A stretch of 64,000 nt of DNA, taken from positions 1-64,000 of the forward strand of contig CANJWG010000002.1 in NCBI GenBank assembly GCA_947478365.1, read 5' to 3'. How positions within the stretch are numbered: position 1 is the first letter of the stretch; each line of letters starts with the position of its first letter. Under the pieces are notes generated by a model, which ran no database searches, was not told where the DNA came from, and saw only the letters and a program-made list of their open reading frames with translations. A program made the position numbers and the translations under genes. Source of the stretch: Flavobacteriaceae bacterium (lineage in GTDB: Bacteria > Bacteroidota > Bacteroidia > Flavobacteriales > Flavobacteriaceae). Of this stretch, positions 18,994 through 30,679 are shown one piece after another.

Positions 18994-19578
18994 ATGAATA
19001 AAAAAAAACTTAGTTTGGCATTACTCCTTATTAGGTTTACCTTTGTGAAATAACAAGAAGAAGCGTTTGAAAATGCTATTGAAGCTATGGCTGATAGTGA
19101 TACTTTATAAACTATTTCTATTAAATACGCAAAAAAGAGAAAAAAGTAAGTATTCTGAAATTTATTCGAACTAACGATTTAAACTTCAAAGTGAAAAATG
19201 TTGCTAAATCAACCCATGCTATTGAAATATAATTACTAAAAACGATTATTAAATACCTTTTATCTATTTTAAGTGTAATATCAGCGAAAAATCAGAAAAA
19301 AAATCAGAAAAAATAGCACCATTGATACTAATTCGATTTACCTCTGATAATACGAAACCCCTTGTGTCTCAAACACCCAATTAAATAGCGTTTTAAAATC
19401 TAAGGCTAAAGAAGTTGCTATTCTCGATAGTTAATTGATAAAAGCTGATGATGTCGCTTTTAACTTATTGTTGAATAAAATGAAAAAAAAAGATTATAAA
19501 CTCACTAAAAAAATAGAAAAAGACATCGATAATTGCGGTAAAAACTATATAGTACAACTAATGAAGGACATAAGGTAG
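18994..19578 (+). pseudogene. Degraded gene remnant, original function unknown
   Basis: One frame reads MNKKKLSLALLLIRFTFVK*QEEAFENAIEAMADSDTL* ... LNSVLKSKAKEVAILDS*LIKADDVAFNLLLNKMKKKDYKLTKKIEKDIDNCGKNYIVQLMKDIR*, coding-like but with multiple in-frame stops. Confidence 0.5.
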
Positions 19579-19669
19579 TGTTTTGATAATGAAATAAATA
19601 CCCTTGAGACATCTCTTTGGATTTTTTTTAATTAACTTTGGTATATTAACCAAGAAAACTTCAATTATT

Positions 19670-20044
19670 ATGAAAAATGCAACTATTTTTATTAGAATAT
19701 CAATTGGACTTTTACTATTATATGCTTCTATCTGTTTCTTTTTAAAATTAGCCCCTGAAACCGAAGCTACAGGAAGTTTTAAAGCTTTTAATACCGGTTT
19801 AATTGCATCAACTTACCTTATGCCTTTAGCAAAAATAATTGAACTATTATCTGGTTTATCTTATGTAACCGGAAAATATGTAAGTCTAGCTAATATCGTT
19901 ATTTTGCCTATAACCTTAAACATTTTATTAATTAATTATTATATGTCTCCTGATAAATTGTTTATTGCAATACCGCTTTTTTTGGGCAATTTATTCTTAA
20001 TTTATCGTTACTGGAACAATTATAAAACCGTATTTACTCCATAA
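19670..20044 (+). CDS. DoxX-like small membrane protein
   Basis: About 124 aa, 4 TM helices; ATG at 19670 preferred over 19604. Confidence 0.7.
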   Translation: MKNATIFIRISIGLLLLYASICFFLKLAPETEATGSFKAFNTGLIASTYLMPLAKIIELLSGLSYVTGKYVSLANIVILPITLNILLINYYMSPDKLFIAIPLFLGNLFLIYRYWNNYKTVFTP

Positions 20045-20079
20045 AAAAAGTCCTCTCGTTTTAAATAAGAGGACTTTTT
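20045..20079. terminator. Bidirectional terminator between doxX-like gene and katG
   Basis: aaaaagtcctct ... agaggacttttt. Confidence 0.9.
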
Positions 20080-20095
20080 AATTTATATTTAAAAA

Positions 20096-22312
<2,217 letters not shown>

Positions 22313-22576
22313 TTACATTTTTAAAAAACCAAATCTACTGATAACTGTCATCTTTTATAATAGTTTCTAATTATATATTACTATTTACAAATTGTCAAAA
22401 CTTATATAAAAAAAGAGCCATACTATAAAATAAATTTCTTTTGTGTGTTAATTCCGAATTTAGACTAAAAATTAATTTTACTTTCGCACCATACTATTAT
22501 ACCTAAAAAGGTCTCGGGTCTCTTTTTACTATCAAATCTTTTATATATTTGTTTTACTAGAATTAAAAACCAACCT

Positions 22577-24499
22577 ATGCGATTTTCAAACTTATTTCGA
22601 AAAAAAACTGTTCAAGATATTTTAAATCAAGTTGCCAAAAATGAAGCCAATGGACATCAAGCATTAGGAAAGCATTTAACGGCGCGTGATTTAACTGCAT
22701 TTGGAATTGCTGCTATTATTGGAGCCGGAATTTTTAGTACCATTGGAAAAGCTAGTGCCGATGGTGGTCCTGGAGTTATATTCTTATTTATTTTTACAGC
22801 TATTGCATGTAGTTTTGCGGCCTTTGCTTACGCTGAATTTGCTTCTATGGTCCCGGTTTCTGGAAGTGCTTATACTTATTCTTATGTCGCTTTTGGCGAA
22901 ATCATTGCTTGGATTATTGGTTGGGCACTAATCATGGAATATGCTATCGGAAATATTACTGTGGCTATTTCATGGAGTGATTATTTTACCAGTTTGCTAA
23001 AAAGTGGTGGAATTAATCTGCCACAATGGGTTCAAATGGATTATCTCACTGCTTCAAATGGGTTTAAAGATGCTACTGCACTTATGCAAGGTGGAAAATC
23101 TTTTGGAGATTTATCAGAAGGACTGCAAGCTGCTTTCACCGCTTGGACAACATCTCCAACTATTGGTGATTTTCATCTGGTAGCAGATTTGCCTGCATTA
23201 TTCATCATAATTATCATAACGTATTTAGTATATCGCGGGATGAAAGAATCGCGTAACGCCAGTAATTTGATGGTGGTTATAAAACTTTGTATAATCCTTT
23301 TAGTTATAGCTGTGGGTGTATTTTATGTTGATACTGCCAACTGGCATCCGTTTACACCAAATGGTGTTGGTGGTATTCTAAAAGGTGTTTCAGCAGTGTT
23401 TTTTGCCTATATTGGTTTCGATGCCATATCTACAACGGCAGAAGAATGCAAAGATCCGCAACGTGATTTACCTCGGGGTATGATGTGGGCCATTATTATT
23501 TGTACCATTCTTTATGTAGTTATTGCTTTGGTACTAACTGGAATGGTGAATTATGCCGATTTAAATGTGGGTGATCCTTTGGCATTTGTGTTTGATAAAT
23601 TGAATTTGAAATGGATGTCTGGGATTATTGCCGTGAGTGCTGTTGTAGCTATGGCGAGTGTTCTGTTAGTATTCCAAATGGGACAACCTCGCATCTGGAT
23701 GAGCATGAGTCGCGATGGATTATTGCCAAAACGCTTCTCTAGGGTGCATCCTAAATACCATACGCCATCTTATGCTACGATTGTGACCGGATTTGTAGTA
23801 GCTATACCTGCTTTGTTTCTAAATTTAACTATGGTAACCGACTTATGTAGCATTGGAACTTTATTTGCTTTTGTATTGGTTTGTGCCGGTGTTTTGGTAC
23901 TGCAAAATAAACCTGATATTCCACGTGGTAAATTTAAAACGCCTTATGTCAATTCTAAATTTGTATTTCCGTTATTGATACTAATTGGAATTGGAATTGC
24001 TTTTACTGTAAATAAAAAATCTACTCTAGATTTCTTAACAAATGAAAGACAAATCAATACTCCTGCTGATATAGTGACTTCGTTAAGTAAAGAGGACAGC
24101 AAAAAGGTTTATGACTATTTGGTAACCCTAAATAAAGAGGTCAACACAGAGGATATAGAAAAACTACTTAGCGAATTCAGTCAAAATGAGACTACTTACA
24201 AACAGGTTGTAGATAATATGCCTATTGATAATTCATTGAAATATGAAATTGGATTGAGTTTATTTAAACACAAAATTCCAATGTGGATTTTCCTAATTTC
24301 TTTGTTGTGTTTTGCTGTTTGGTCTTGGAGACAAAACTTATCCTTAATTCCGTTACTTGGTCTTGTTTCCTGTTTGTATATGATGGCAGAACTGAGCATT
24401 TGGAATTGGATATACTTTACTTGTTGGCTACTTATCGGACTTACCATTTACTTTGGCTTTAGTCATAAAAACAGCAAACTGAATCAGAAAGAAGCCTAA
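22577..24499 (+). CDS. Amino acid permease (APC superfamily, cationic amino acid transporter-like)
   Basis: AIIGAGIFSTIG, multi-TM; about 90 aa soluble insert before the last helices. Confidence 0.92.
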   Translation: MRFSNLFRKKTVQDILNQVAKNEANGHQALGKHLTARDLTAFGIAAIIGAGIFSTIGKASADGGPGVIFLFIFTAIACSFAAFAYAEFASMVPVSGSAYTYSYVAFGEIIAWIIGWALIMEYAIGNITVAISWSDYFTSLLKSGGINLPQWVQMDYLTASNGFKDATALMQGGKSFGDLSEGLQAAFTAWTTSPTIGDFHLVADLPALFIIIIITYLVYRGMKESRNASNLMVVIKLCIILLVIAVGVFYVDTANWHPFTPNGVGGILKGVSAVFFAYIGFDAISTTAEECKDPQRDLPRGMMWAIIICTILYVVIALVLTGMVNYADLNVGDPLAFVFDKLNLKWMSGIIAVSAVVAMASVLLVFQMGQPRIWMSMSRDGLLPKRFSRVHPKYHTPSYATIVTGFVVAIPALFLNLTMVTDLCSIGTLFAFVLVCAGVLVLQNKPDIPRGKFKTPYVNSKFVFPLLILIGIGIAFTVNKKSTLDFLTNERQINTPADIVTSLSKEDSKKVYDYLVTLNKEVNTEDIEKLLSEFSQNETTYKQVVDNMPIDNSLKYEIGLSLFKHKIPMWIFLISLLCFAVWSWRQNLSLIPLLGLVSCLYMMAELSIWNWIYFTCWLLIGLTIYFGFSHKNSKLNQKEA

Positions 24500-24756
24500 A
24501 AAATCCGTTAAAGTAAACACACTAATGGATTTCTACACAATTTGATATTTTTACTAATAACCCACTTTTGCTTTAAACAACTCTGTTTACTGTTTTAGTT
24601 GTTTTAATTTATTGGTTTTCATAATTTTAACATTAAAAAGTAGGACTTTTTTATTCTTGTGTTCTTATACTTATTAATTAAAAATAAAGCTAAAATTTAT
24701 CTTATAAATTCTATTTTTTATGATTCAATGTTTAATAAAAAGTAAAATAAAAACTG

Positions 24757-24764
24757 TAATTTTG
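24757..24764 (+). promoter_or_regulatory. -7 element TAATTTTG for lpdA
   Basis: Matches TAnnTTTG 40 nt upstream of ATG. Confidence 0.45.
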
Positions 24765-24803
24765 TGACACAAAAAATAAAATCCAAACAATAAACACATA
24801 ATT

Positions 24804-26207
24804 ATGAGTTCATTTGACGTAGTCATTATAGGTTCTGGTCCAGGCGGGTATGTATCTGCTATACGTTGTGCCCAATTAGGTTTCAAAACTGTAATCATCG
24901 AAAAATATTCCACACTAGGTGGAACTTGTCTTAACGTAGGCTGCATTCCATCAAAAGCATTACTTGCATCTTCACATCATTACGAAGAATTACAACATTT
25001 TGCCGATCACGGAATTGAAGTAACTGGAGATGTAAAAGTGAATTTAGAAAAAATGATTGCCCGCAAGCAAGCAGTTGTTGATCAAACTTCGGGTGGGGTT
25101 AAGTTCTTAATGGATAAAAATAAAATTGCCGTTTTTGAAGGACTAGGTTCTTTTGAAGACGCTACCCATGTTAAAGTTACTAAAGCGGACGGTACCTCCG
25201 AAGTAATCGAAGGTAAAAACATTATCATAGCTACTGGCTCAAAACCATCTTCTCTACCTTTCATCAAATTAGACAAAGAAAGAATCATATCATCAACAGA
25301 AGCCTTAAAATTGCCGGAAGTTCCCAAACATTTAATCATAATTGGTGGAGGTGTAATCGGAATTGAATTAGGGCAGGTTTATCTTCGTTTGGGTGCACAA
25401 GTATCGGTAGTTGAATTCTTGGACAGAATCATTCCGGGTATGGACGGGGGTTTATCAAAAGAACTGACCAAAGTGTTGAAAAAACAAGGCATGAAATTCT
25501 ATACTTCTCATAAAGTAAAAGAAGTAACCCGAAAAGGGGCAACCGTAACTGTTCAAGCGGATGATGCTAAAGGAAATAACGTAACTTTTGAAGGCGATTA
25601 TTGCCTAGTAGCTGTTGGCCGCCGCCCTTATACTGACGGACTTGCTGCTGATAAAGCCGGAGTTAAAGTAACCGAACGCGGCATGATTGAAGTCAACGAA
25701 CATTTGCAAACGAATGTTCATAACATTTATGCCATTGGTGATGTGGTTCGTGGTGCTATGTTGGCTCACAAAGCCGAAGAAGAAGGAACTATGGTTGCCG
25801 AAATCATAGCTGGTCAAAAACCACATATCGATTATAATTTAATTCCGGGTGTAGTTTACACTTGGCCAGAAGTAGCTGCCGTTGGTAAAACTGAAGAGCA
25901 ACTAAAAGAAGCTGGCGTTGAATACAAAGCAGGAAGTTTCCCATTCAAAGCGTTAGGAAGAGCTCGTGCCGGAGGTGATTTAGATGGATTTGTTAAGATA
26001 CTAGCCGATGCTAAAACTGATGAAGTACTAGGGATTCATATGATTGGTGCCCGTTGTGCCGATTTGATTGCAGAAGCAGTAACCGCAATGGAATTCAGAG
26101 CATCTGCTGAAGATATAGCAAGAATTTCGCATGCACATCCAACATTCGCTGAAGCAATGAAAGAAGCAGCATTGGCAGCTACTGATAATAGAGCCTTACA
26201 TGTCTAA
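24804..26207 (+). CDS. lpdA: Dihydrolipoyl dehydrogenase
   Basis: GSGPGGYVSAIRCAQLG, GGTCLNVGCIPSK redox motif, HAHPTFAEAMKEA. Confidence 0.97.
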   Translation: MSSFDVVIIGSGPGGYVSAIRCAQLGFKTVIIEKYSTLGGTCLNVGCIPSKALLASSHHYEELQHFADHGIEVTGDVKVNLEKMIARKQAVVDQTSGGVKFLMDKNKIAVFEGLGSFEDATHVKVTKADGTSEVIEGKNIIIATGSKPSSLPFIKLDKERIISSTEALKLPEVPKHLIIIGGGVIGIELGQVYLRLGAQVSVVEFLDRIIPGMDGGLSKELTKVLKKQGMKFYTSHKVKEVTRKGATVTVQADDAKGNNVTFEGDYCLVAVGRRPYTDGLAADKAGVKVTERGMIEVNEHLQTNVHNIYAIGDVVRGAMLAHKAEEEGTMVAEIIAGQKPHIDYNLIPGVVYTWPEVAAVGKTEEQLKEAGVEYKAGSFPFKALGRARAGGDLDGFVKILADAKTDEVLGIHMIGARCADLIAEAVTAMEFRASAEDIARISHAHPTFAEAMKEAALAATDNRALHV

Positions 26208-26250
26208 TTAGACTAGCTTAGACTGCTTTACTTTCTTAGATTTTTTTAGA

Positions 26251-26307
26251 TAAAAAAAACCGATTCGATAAAACGAAACGGTTTCTTTTGGAGCCGGCGG
26301 AGGGACT
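26251..26307 (-). repeat. Partial duplicate of tRNA-Thr 3' end plus its terminator (copy 1)
   Basis: 57 nt taaaaaaaaccgattcgataaaacgaaacggtttcttttggagccggcggagggact, 1 mismatch to 26353-26409. Confidence 0.95.
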
Positions 26308-26352
26308 TCCCGAAACAAGTTCGGGATAAACTTCTCGTCCTAATTTCATATA

Positions 26353-26409
26353 TAAAAAAAACCGCTTCGATAAAACGAAACGGTTTCTTTTGGAGCCGGC
26401 GGAGGGACT
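26353..26409 (-). repeat. tRNA-Thr 3' end plus terminator (copy 2, belonging to the intact tRNA)
   Basis: Same 57 nt; hairpin AAACCG-TTCG/CGAA-CGGTTT followed on minus strand by T8. Confidence 0.95.
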
Positions 26410-26467
26410 CGAACCCACGACCTGCTGATTACAAATCAGCTGCTCTAGCCAACTGAGCTACGCTGGC
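26394..26467 (-). tRNA. tRNA-Thr (anticodon TGT); CCA encoded at 26391-26393
   Basis: Minus strand GCCAGCGTAGCTCAGTTGG...GCTGATTTGTAATCAGC...GGTTCGAGTCC...CGCCGGCT(CCA); cloverleaf apart from A4/C69 and U50/U64. Confidence 0.95.
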
Positions 26468-26534
26468 AGCGTAATAGTTCTGCAAATATATAAGTGAAAA
26501 TTAATTCTCCAAAATATTTGCAAACTTTTTTCTA

Positions 26535-26801
26535 TTAAAGTGCATTGATTTTTTCAACCAATTGATTTGCAGTTTGTTCTAAATCTGCATTAATTTGCTT
26601 GAAATGAGCTTTTTTATTTTCTACTTTTTTAGCATTAACTTTTTCTATCAAACCGTCAAATGACGTAATAGCTTCATCAATGATAGCGTTGGTTTTGTCA
26701 GATGGCTTTCCGGTAGTTGTCATTTCGTATATGTAAACCGCTTCAATAATATCACCCAATACGAAGTTAATATCTTTCTTTAAATTTTTAACACTTGGCA
26801 T
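26535..26801 (-). CDS. Conserved hypothetical protein
   Basis: MPSVKNLKKDINFVLGDIIEAVYIYEM...; short helical ORF, internal ATG at 26801 preferred. Confidence 0.75.
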   Translation of the reverse strand: MPSVKNLKKDINFVLGDIIEAVYIYEMTTTGKPSDKTNAIIDEAITSFDGLIEKVNAKKVENKKAHFKQINADLEQTANQLVEKINAL

Positions 26802-26887
26802 TTTCTTTATTTTTAAAATTAATTTCATTCCGTTCAGCCTTTGGCTTCGGGTCCGTGCAAAATTACACTAAATCTTTAGAAAACAAA

Positions 26888-27859
26888 CTACGAAATATAA
26901 ATTTCTAGGATTGATGCTTTTCCAGAAAGCTGAAAATCAGTTAAAGCTGCTGGTATCAATATAGTATCTCCCTTTTTATAAGTGAAGTTCTCATGATCAA
27001 CTGTTAGCTGAAAATTACCGTCAACACACATATAAACGGTAAAAGAGTTTTGATTTTTATGAATTTCTCTATTTCCTGTAAGTGGAATAAAATTAGTTGT
27101 AAAGTACTTGCAATTAACTACTTCGTTGGAAATATCTTCCGTTTTCGAATAGAATCGTTGTGCTTCAATTTTATCATAATTTAAGGCTTCCAAAGCTAAA
27201 TCGATATGCAGTTCTCGGGTTTTTCCGTTAGCATCTAATCTATCGAAATCATAGACTCGATAAGTGATATCAGAAGTTTGCTGAATTTCGGCAATAACAA
27301 TTCCGGCTCCAATGGCGTGAATCGTTCCTGTATCCAAAATAAAAACATCACCTTGCTTTACTTTTTTAGTATCCAAAATAGTGAGTAGAGTTTTGTTATT
27401 CAGGTTTTTAATATACTCCTCTGGTGACGATTTTTCTTTGAAACCTACAATCAATCGGGCATCCGTATCGGCTTGCATCACATACCACATTTCGGTTTTA
27501 CCAAAAGAATTGTGACGTTTTTTGGCTAATTCGTCGTTAGGATGCAGTTGAATAGATAAATCTTCCCGGGCATCTAAATACTTAAAAAGTAGTGGGAATT
27601 GTTTTCCAAATTGGGCATAAACTTTGGTTCCCAAAACGGCTTCGGGAAATTCGTTAATCAATTCGATTAATGATTTTCCTTTCAATGAACCGTTAACCAC
27701 AACACTAACATCATTTTCTACAGTAGATATTTCCCAGCTTTCACCTGTAATATTGGAAATTATAGGTTTGTTTAGAAAGGTTTTTAATTTGGTTCCACCC
27801 CAAATTCTTTCTTTCAGAATGGGTTCAAATTGTAATGGATATAATTTCATCGATTCCAT
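26888..27859 (-). CDS. manA: Mannose-6-phosphate isomerase class I (type I PMI)
   Basis: KERIWGGTKL, QLHPND, KTEMWYV, GTIHAIGAGI; start moved to 27859 to avoid overlap with bcp. Confidence 0.9.
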   Translation of the reverse strand: MESMKLYPLQFEPILKERIWGGTKLKTFLNKPIISNITGESWEISTVENDVSVVVNGSLKGKSLIELINEFPEAVLGTKVYAQFGKQFPLLFKYLDAREDLSIQLHPNDELAKKRHNSFGKTEMWYVMQADTDARLIVGFKEKSSPEEYIKNLNNKTLLTILDTKKVKQGDVFILDTGTIHAIGAGIVIAEIQQTSDITYRVYDFDRLDANGKTRELHIDLALEALNYDKIEAQRFYSKTEDISNEVVNCKYFTTNFIPLTGNREIHKNQNSFTVYMCVDGNFQLTVDHENFTYKKGDTILIPAALTDFQLSGKASILEIYIS

Positions 27860-27869
27860 TTTGAAAAAC

Positions 27870-28319
27870 TTAAATAGTTTTGAGAATTTCAAGTGATTTT
27901 TCGATATGTATTTTAGCGGAAGTACTATCAAAAATTAATTGAACAACTCCTTTTTTATCAATAACATATGTCGCTCTGCCTGGAATCAAACCTAAGAAAT
28001 CATTAGGAACACCAAACTGTATTCTAATTTTTTTATCAAAATCTGAAAGCAGTATAAATGGAAGTTTGTAACGTGACGCAAATTTTTGATGTGATTTTAA
28101 ACTATCACTGCTTATTCCAATTACTTCAGCACCAAGCGCTTTAAAATCTTCATATTTATCTCGAAAAGTGCAAGCTTGAATAGTGCAACCGGGAGTGTCA
28201 TCTTTCGGATAAAAGTAAATTACTAATGGTTTTCCAATATATTCTTTTATATCAAACGAATTTCCTTTACTATCTATCGAGGTAAATGAAGGGATTTTGT
28301 CCCCAATTTTTAGTGCCAT
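27870..28319 (-). CDS. bcp: Thioredoxin-dependent peroxiredoxin (BCP family)
   Basis: YFYPKDDTPGCTIQACTFRD. Confidence 0.95.
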   Translation of the reverse strand: MALKIGDKIPSFTSIDSKGNSFDIKEYIGKPLVIYFYPKDDTPGCTIQACTFRDKYEDFKALGAEVIGISSDSLKSHQKFASRYKLPFILLSDFDKKIRIQFGVPNDFLGLIPGRATYVIDKKGVVQLIFDSTSAKIHIEKSLEILKTI

Positions 28320-28729
28320 TAATTTCCGTTGTAGGTTACAAAATTTCTTGGTGTTTCGTATAAAACCACTTCTAGATCTTTATCAGCATCAATAATTTTT
28401 CTAAGTTTTTGCCAAATAACAACTACTATATTTTCAGCAGTTGGATTTAAGTCTACAAACTCAGGAACATCAAGGTTTAGATTTTTGTGATCAAAAACAT
28501 TTTCAATATGTTCTTTAATTAAATCAGACAAGATTTTAGTATCGATAACATAACCCGTTTCTTGATCAATTTCTCCTGTAACAGAAACAGTTAATTCGTA
28601 ATTATGTCCATGAAAGTTTGGATTATTACACTTCCCAAAAACAGTATTGTTTTTCTCCATTGACCAATCTTTACGATACAATCGGTGTGCGGCATTGAAG
28701 TGGGCTTTTCTTGAAACGGTTACTTTCAT
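28319..28729 (-). CDS. queD: 6-pyruvoyl tetrahydropterin synthase / 6-carboxytetrahydropterin synthase
   Basis: HFNAAHRL...CNNPNFHGHNYELTV...DHKNLN. Confidence 0.9.
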   Translation of the reverse strand: MKVTVSRKAHFNAAHRLYRKDWSMEKNNTVFGKCNNPNFHGHNYELTVSVTGEIDQETGYVIDTKILSDLIKEHIENVFDHKNLNLDVPEFVDLNPTAENIVVVIWQKLRKIIDADKDLEVVLYETPRNFVTYNGN

Positions 28730-28733
28730 TTTG

Positions 28734-28814
28734 ATTAAGGATTTAAGTTTAAGGATTTGGGATTTAAGAATAAGGTTAAAAATCCTAATTCCTAATTCGC
28801 AATACCTAAATTTT
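28734..28814. repeat. Degenerate heptad tract R12 (opposing ATTTAGG / AATTCCT arrays)
   Basis: attaagg atttaag tttaagg atttggg atttaag aataagg ttaa aaatcct aattcct aattcgc aatacct aaatttt. Confidence 0.7.
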
Positions 28815-29333
28815 ATGGTCTTCTAAATAATGATAAAATTCGTCAAATATTATTTTGAACCAAACAGTGTAAATATCAGGGTTTTGAATCAAATCTGTTT
28901 TCACATCTTCAATTTTCATCCATTTCCAGCTTTCTACTTCTTCTTTGTTCACATTTGGTTCATTATTATAATAACCAATCATCACATGGTCGAGTTCGTG
29001 TTCCGTCAAACCATTATCAAAAGGCGCTTTATAAATAAAATGAAATAATTCTTTGAGTTCGGTTTTGAAACCCATTTCTTCATATAACCTTCGGGTTCCG
29101 GCCTGAATATTGGTTTCTCCGTTGCGTTGATGACTACAACAAGTATTTGTCCATAAGAGTGGTGAGTGGTATTTATGGTTCGCCCGCTGCTGTAACATGA
29201 TTTCGTTATTGCTATTCAACACAAAAACCGAAAAAGCACGATGCAGCATTGCTTTTTCATGTGCTTCGAGTTTATTCATCAAGCCAATTGGTTCATCTTG
29301 CTCGTTAACCAAGATTACTTGTTCTTCAATCAT
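28806..29333 (-). CDS. idi: Isopentenyl-diphosphate delta-isomerase
   Basis: NUDIX-like; LLWTNTCCSHQR, RRLYEEMGF. Confidence 0.94.
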   Translation of the reverse strand: MIEEQVILVNEQDEPIGLMNKLEAHEKAMLHRAFSVFVLNSNNEIMLQQRANHKYHSPLLWTNTCCSHQRNGETNIQAGTRRLYEEMGFKTELKELFHFIYKAPFDNGLTEHELDHVMIGYYNNEPNVNKEEVESWKWMKIEDVKTDLIQNPDIYTVWFKIIFDEFYHYLEDHKI

Positions 29334-29467
29334 AACTTATAATATTTGTCAACCTGAGCACAGGCAAAGGACAAAAATACAAAAAAAAATGAGCCTTCAT
29401 AATTATACATTTTCAACAACCGTTAAACTTTCATTAAATATCAGTAATTTATAATCTATTTGACATT

Positions 29468-29494
29468 TTGACTGATATAAGTAACTTAAATTTG
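29468..29494 (+). promoter_or_regulatory. Bacteroidota-type promoter for msrBA
   Basis: TTG ... 16 nt ... TAAATTTG. Confidence 0.6.
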
Positions 29495-29517
29495 TATCAG
29501 ATTTAAAATCAAATATT

Positions 29518-30627
29518 ATGGAAAAATCTATTTTTTACTTTTTACTTTTGTCACCACTATTTTTGCTGAATACATGTGCACAAAAAAACAAAATTCAAAA
29601 CACAACTTCAAAATCCACTGCTATGGAAAACGCAATGTCAAAAATCGGAAATCCTTATTATTCTAATACAGACACCCAAAAACTAAATGTTTCGGATGCT
29701 GAATGGAAAAAAGTATTACCTCCCGATTTGTATGCTGTAGCCAGAGAAGCTGATACCGAAAGAGCATTTACTGGAACTATGTGGAATTCTGAAACCAAAG
29801 GAACTTATTTTTGTGCTGTTTGTGGATTAAAACTTTTCAGATCAAACCAAAAGTTTACAAGCAGTTGTGGTTGGCCAAGTTTTTTTGAACAGGAAAATAA
29901 AGAAAGTGTTGTTTTTAAAAGTGATAATTCATTTGGAATGCAAAGAACAGAAGCACTTTGCGGAAGATGTGATAGCCATTTAGGGCATTTGTTTGATGAT
30001 GGACCGGCTCCAACAGGAAAACGGTATTGCATGAATGCTATTTCATTAGATTTTGTTCCAGATAGTGTAACCACTTCAACAAACAATGAAAATTTAGAAA
30101 CTATAGTATTAGGTGGCGGTTGTTATTGGTGTGTAGAAGCTGTTTACGAAAATTTACAAGGTGTTGAGAAAGTGGTTTCTGGTTTTGCAGGAGGAAAAGT
30201 TGAAAATCCGAGTTATGAAGAAGTTTGTTCCGGAAGCACTGGAGCGGCCGAAGTAGTTCAAATTACTTATGATAAAAACAAAACAAATTTAGATGAAATC
30301 TTTAATGTATTTTTTACAGTTCATGACCCAACCACTTTGAACCGACAAGGTGCTGATGTGGGAACACAATATCGTTCGGTAATTTTTTATGCTAACGAAG
30401 AACAAAAGAAAGCAGCTGAGAGTATTATTTCCGAATTGAATAGTGCTAAAGTTTATGGCAGTAAAATTGTAACCACTTTAGAACCTTTTAAAGCTTTTTA
30501 CAAAGCAAAAGATTATCATCAAAACTATTATGAAAACAACAAAGACCAACCTTATTGTCAAATGGTAATTCAACCTAAGATTGAAAAATTTGAAAAAGTT
30601 TTTAAAAATAGATTGAAAAAGAAATAG
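29518..30627 (+). CDS. Bifunctional peptide methionine sulfoxide reductase (MsrB-MsrA fusion), exported/lipoprotein-like
   Basis: N-terminal signal, MsrB (CGWPSF, CGRCDSHLGHLFDDGP), then MsrA (GGGCYWCVEAVYE). Confidence 0.94.
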   Translation: MEKSIFYFLLLSPLFLLNTCAQKNKIQNTTSKSTAMENAMSKIGNPYYSNTDTQKLNVSDAEWKKVLPPDLYAVAREADTERAFTGTMWNSETKGTYFCAVCGLKLFRSNQKFTSSCGWPSFFEQENKESVVFKSDNSFGMQRTEALCGRCDSHLGHLFDDGPAPTGKRYCMNAISLDFVPDSVTTSTNNENLETIVLGGGCYWCVEAVYENLQGVEKVVSGFAGGKVENPSYEEVCSGSTGAAEVVQITYDKNKTNLDEIFNVFFTVHDPTTLNRQGADVGTQYRSVIFYANEEQKKAAESIISELNSAKVYGSKIVTTLEPFKAFYKAKDYHQNYYENNKDQPYCQMVIQPKIEKFEKVFKNRLKKK

Positions 30628-30633
30628 TATTAT

Positions 30634-30661
30634 AAAACTCCTTGTATGTACAAGGAGTTTT
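30634..30661. terminator. Bidirectional terminator between msrBA and gltA
   Basis: aaaactccttgta tg tacaaggagtttt. Confidence 0.9.
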
Positions 30662-30679
30662 TTATTTTTAAATGTTATA

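Noticed and set aside
26236-26418. 60-aa minus-strand ORF with internal repeat (SPSAGSKRNRFVLS)
   Set aside because: Translation of the duplicated tRNA end/terminator and palindrome, not a gene.
29518-30627. MsrB-MsrA fusion as a novelty
   Set aside because: Fused methionine sulfoxide reductases, including exported ones, are well known.
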